From Bacillota bacterium (GTDB lineage Bacteria; Bacillota; Clostridia; Oscillospirales; Ruminococcaceae): a stretch of 32,811 nt of DNA. The position numbers and the translations under genes are program-made. The DNA lies in contig JAEYXR010000102.1 in assembly GCA_023431215.1 (NCBI GenBank), positions 1 through 32,811 of the forward strand, read 5' to 3'. Of this stretch, positions 32,588 to 32,811 are shown one piece after another. Numbering within the stretch: the stretch's first letter is position 1; every line of letters starts with the position of its first letter. The notes beneath the pieces are model-generated. The model had not been told where the DNA came from. It saw only the letters and a list, made by a program, of their open reading frames with translations, and ran no database searches.

Positions 32588-32811
32588 ATGAACGAAAAAG
32601 TTAAGGTTAAGCAGACAAGCGCGCCGGAGGAGATGCCGGTTTTAGCGTTACGCGGGCTTGTGCTGTTTCCTCATATGGTGCTCCATTTTGATGTGGGGCG
32701 CGAAAAATCTATCATGGCTCTGAATGAAGCAATGACCAAGGGCCGCCGGGTATTTTTGGTGGCTCAGCGGGATATTAAGGACGATGACCCTACTCTGCAC
32801 CAGTTGTACCA
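32588..32811 (+). CDS. lon: ATP-dependent protease Lon, N-terminal fragment
   Basis: Start of the AAA+ serine protease Lon, cut by the window end after about 74 codons. It begins MNEKVKVKQTSAPEEMPVLA and continues with LRGLVLFPHMVLHFDVGREKSI, the LON substrate-binding domain signature, then KGRRVFLVAQRD. AGGCAGG at 32573-32579 is a moderate ribosome binding site. Its position after clpX and its own promoter agree with the usual arrangement. The ATPase and protease domains lie outside the window. Confidence 0.92.
   Translation, partial: MNEKVKVKQTSAPEEMPVLALRGLVLFPHMVLHFDVGREKSIMALNEAMTKGRRVFLVAQRDIKDDDPTLHQLY

Noticed and set aside
32388..32591. Plus-strand ORF of 67 codons before lon
   Set aside because: It overlaps the lon start, sits in the leader, and has no binding site.
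1..32811. CRISPR arrays, tRNA/rRNA genes, insertion sequences, prophage genes
   Set aside because: No regularly spaced repeats, cloverleaf-type sequences, transposase motifs or phage genes were seen.

Overview
The window looks like ordinary chromosomal DNA from an anaerobic, spore-forming member of the Clostridia, most likely an Oscillospirales/Ruminococcaceae-type gut Firmicute. The support is a tryptophan T-box, an NfnAB electron-bifurcating pair, a spoIVFA/spoIVFB-like pair behind a sigma-E-like promoter, strong AGGAGG ribosome binding sites, TTGACA/TATAAT promoters, and the tig-clpP-clpX-lon order. The genus is inference. Every supported gene lies on the + strand. I found no tRNA, rRNA, CRISPR array, insertion sequence or prophage.

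Layout. (1) 1-8089 is a peptide uptake and breakdown region. It holds two ATPases of a di/oligopeptide ABC transporter (the first cut by the window edge), two small unknown ORFs, two creatinase-like M24 paralogues flanking an M20 peptidase, a YheO-type PAS/HTH regulator, and an aminopeptidase P. (2) 8090-13061 is a long structured leader with a candidate 50-codon leader ORF, then carA-carB and a terminator. (3) 13217-15081 is a Trp-specific T-box controlling a stand-alone TrpB2-type tryptophan synthase beta chain. (4) 15147-17548 is nfnA-nfnB with its own promoter and terminator. (5) 17539-19328 is a sigma-E-like promoter, an M23 protein plus M50 protease pair resembling SpoIVFA/SpoIVFB, and three consecutive terminator-like hairpins. 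(6) 19513-22000 is a B12-binding radical SAM protein (TIGR03960 type) translationally coupled to a DUF2344 protein. (7) 22052-26192 is rplS with a leader, lepB, rbgA, rnhB, yraN and an M19 dipeptidase, tightly packed. (8) 26199-28552 is thrC and a metallophosphoesterase. (9) 28588-32811 is a structured intergenic segment, then the proteostasis block tig, clpP, clpX and the start of lon.

How the genes work together. Region 1 would import short peptides and cut proline-containing and other di/tripeptides in the cytosol. The middle supplies carbamoyl phosphate, tryptophan from indole, and NADPH/ferredoxin balance. The right end handles secretion, ribosome assembly, RNA/DNA hybrid removal, and protein folding and turnover.

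I did not find a clearly new multi-gene system. The best leads are RNA-level: the carAB leader, the unassigned structured RNA before tig, and the lon leader. Further leads are a G9 tract inside the M20 gene, an altered G4 motif in RbgA, and the two unknown small ORFs beside the peptidase cluster.
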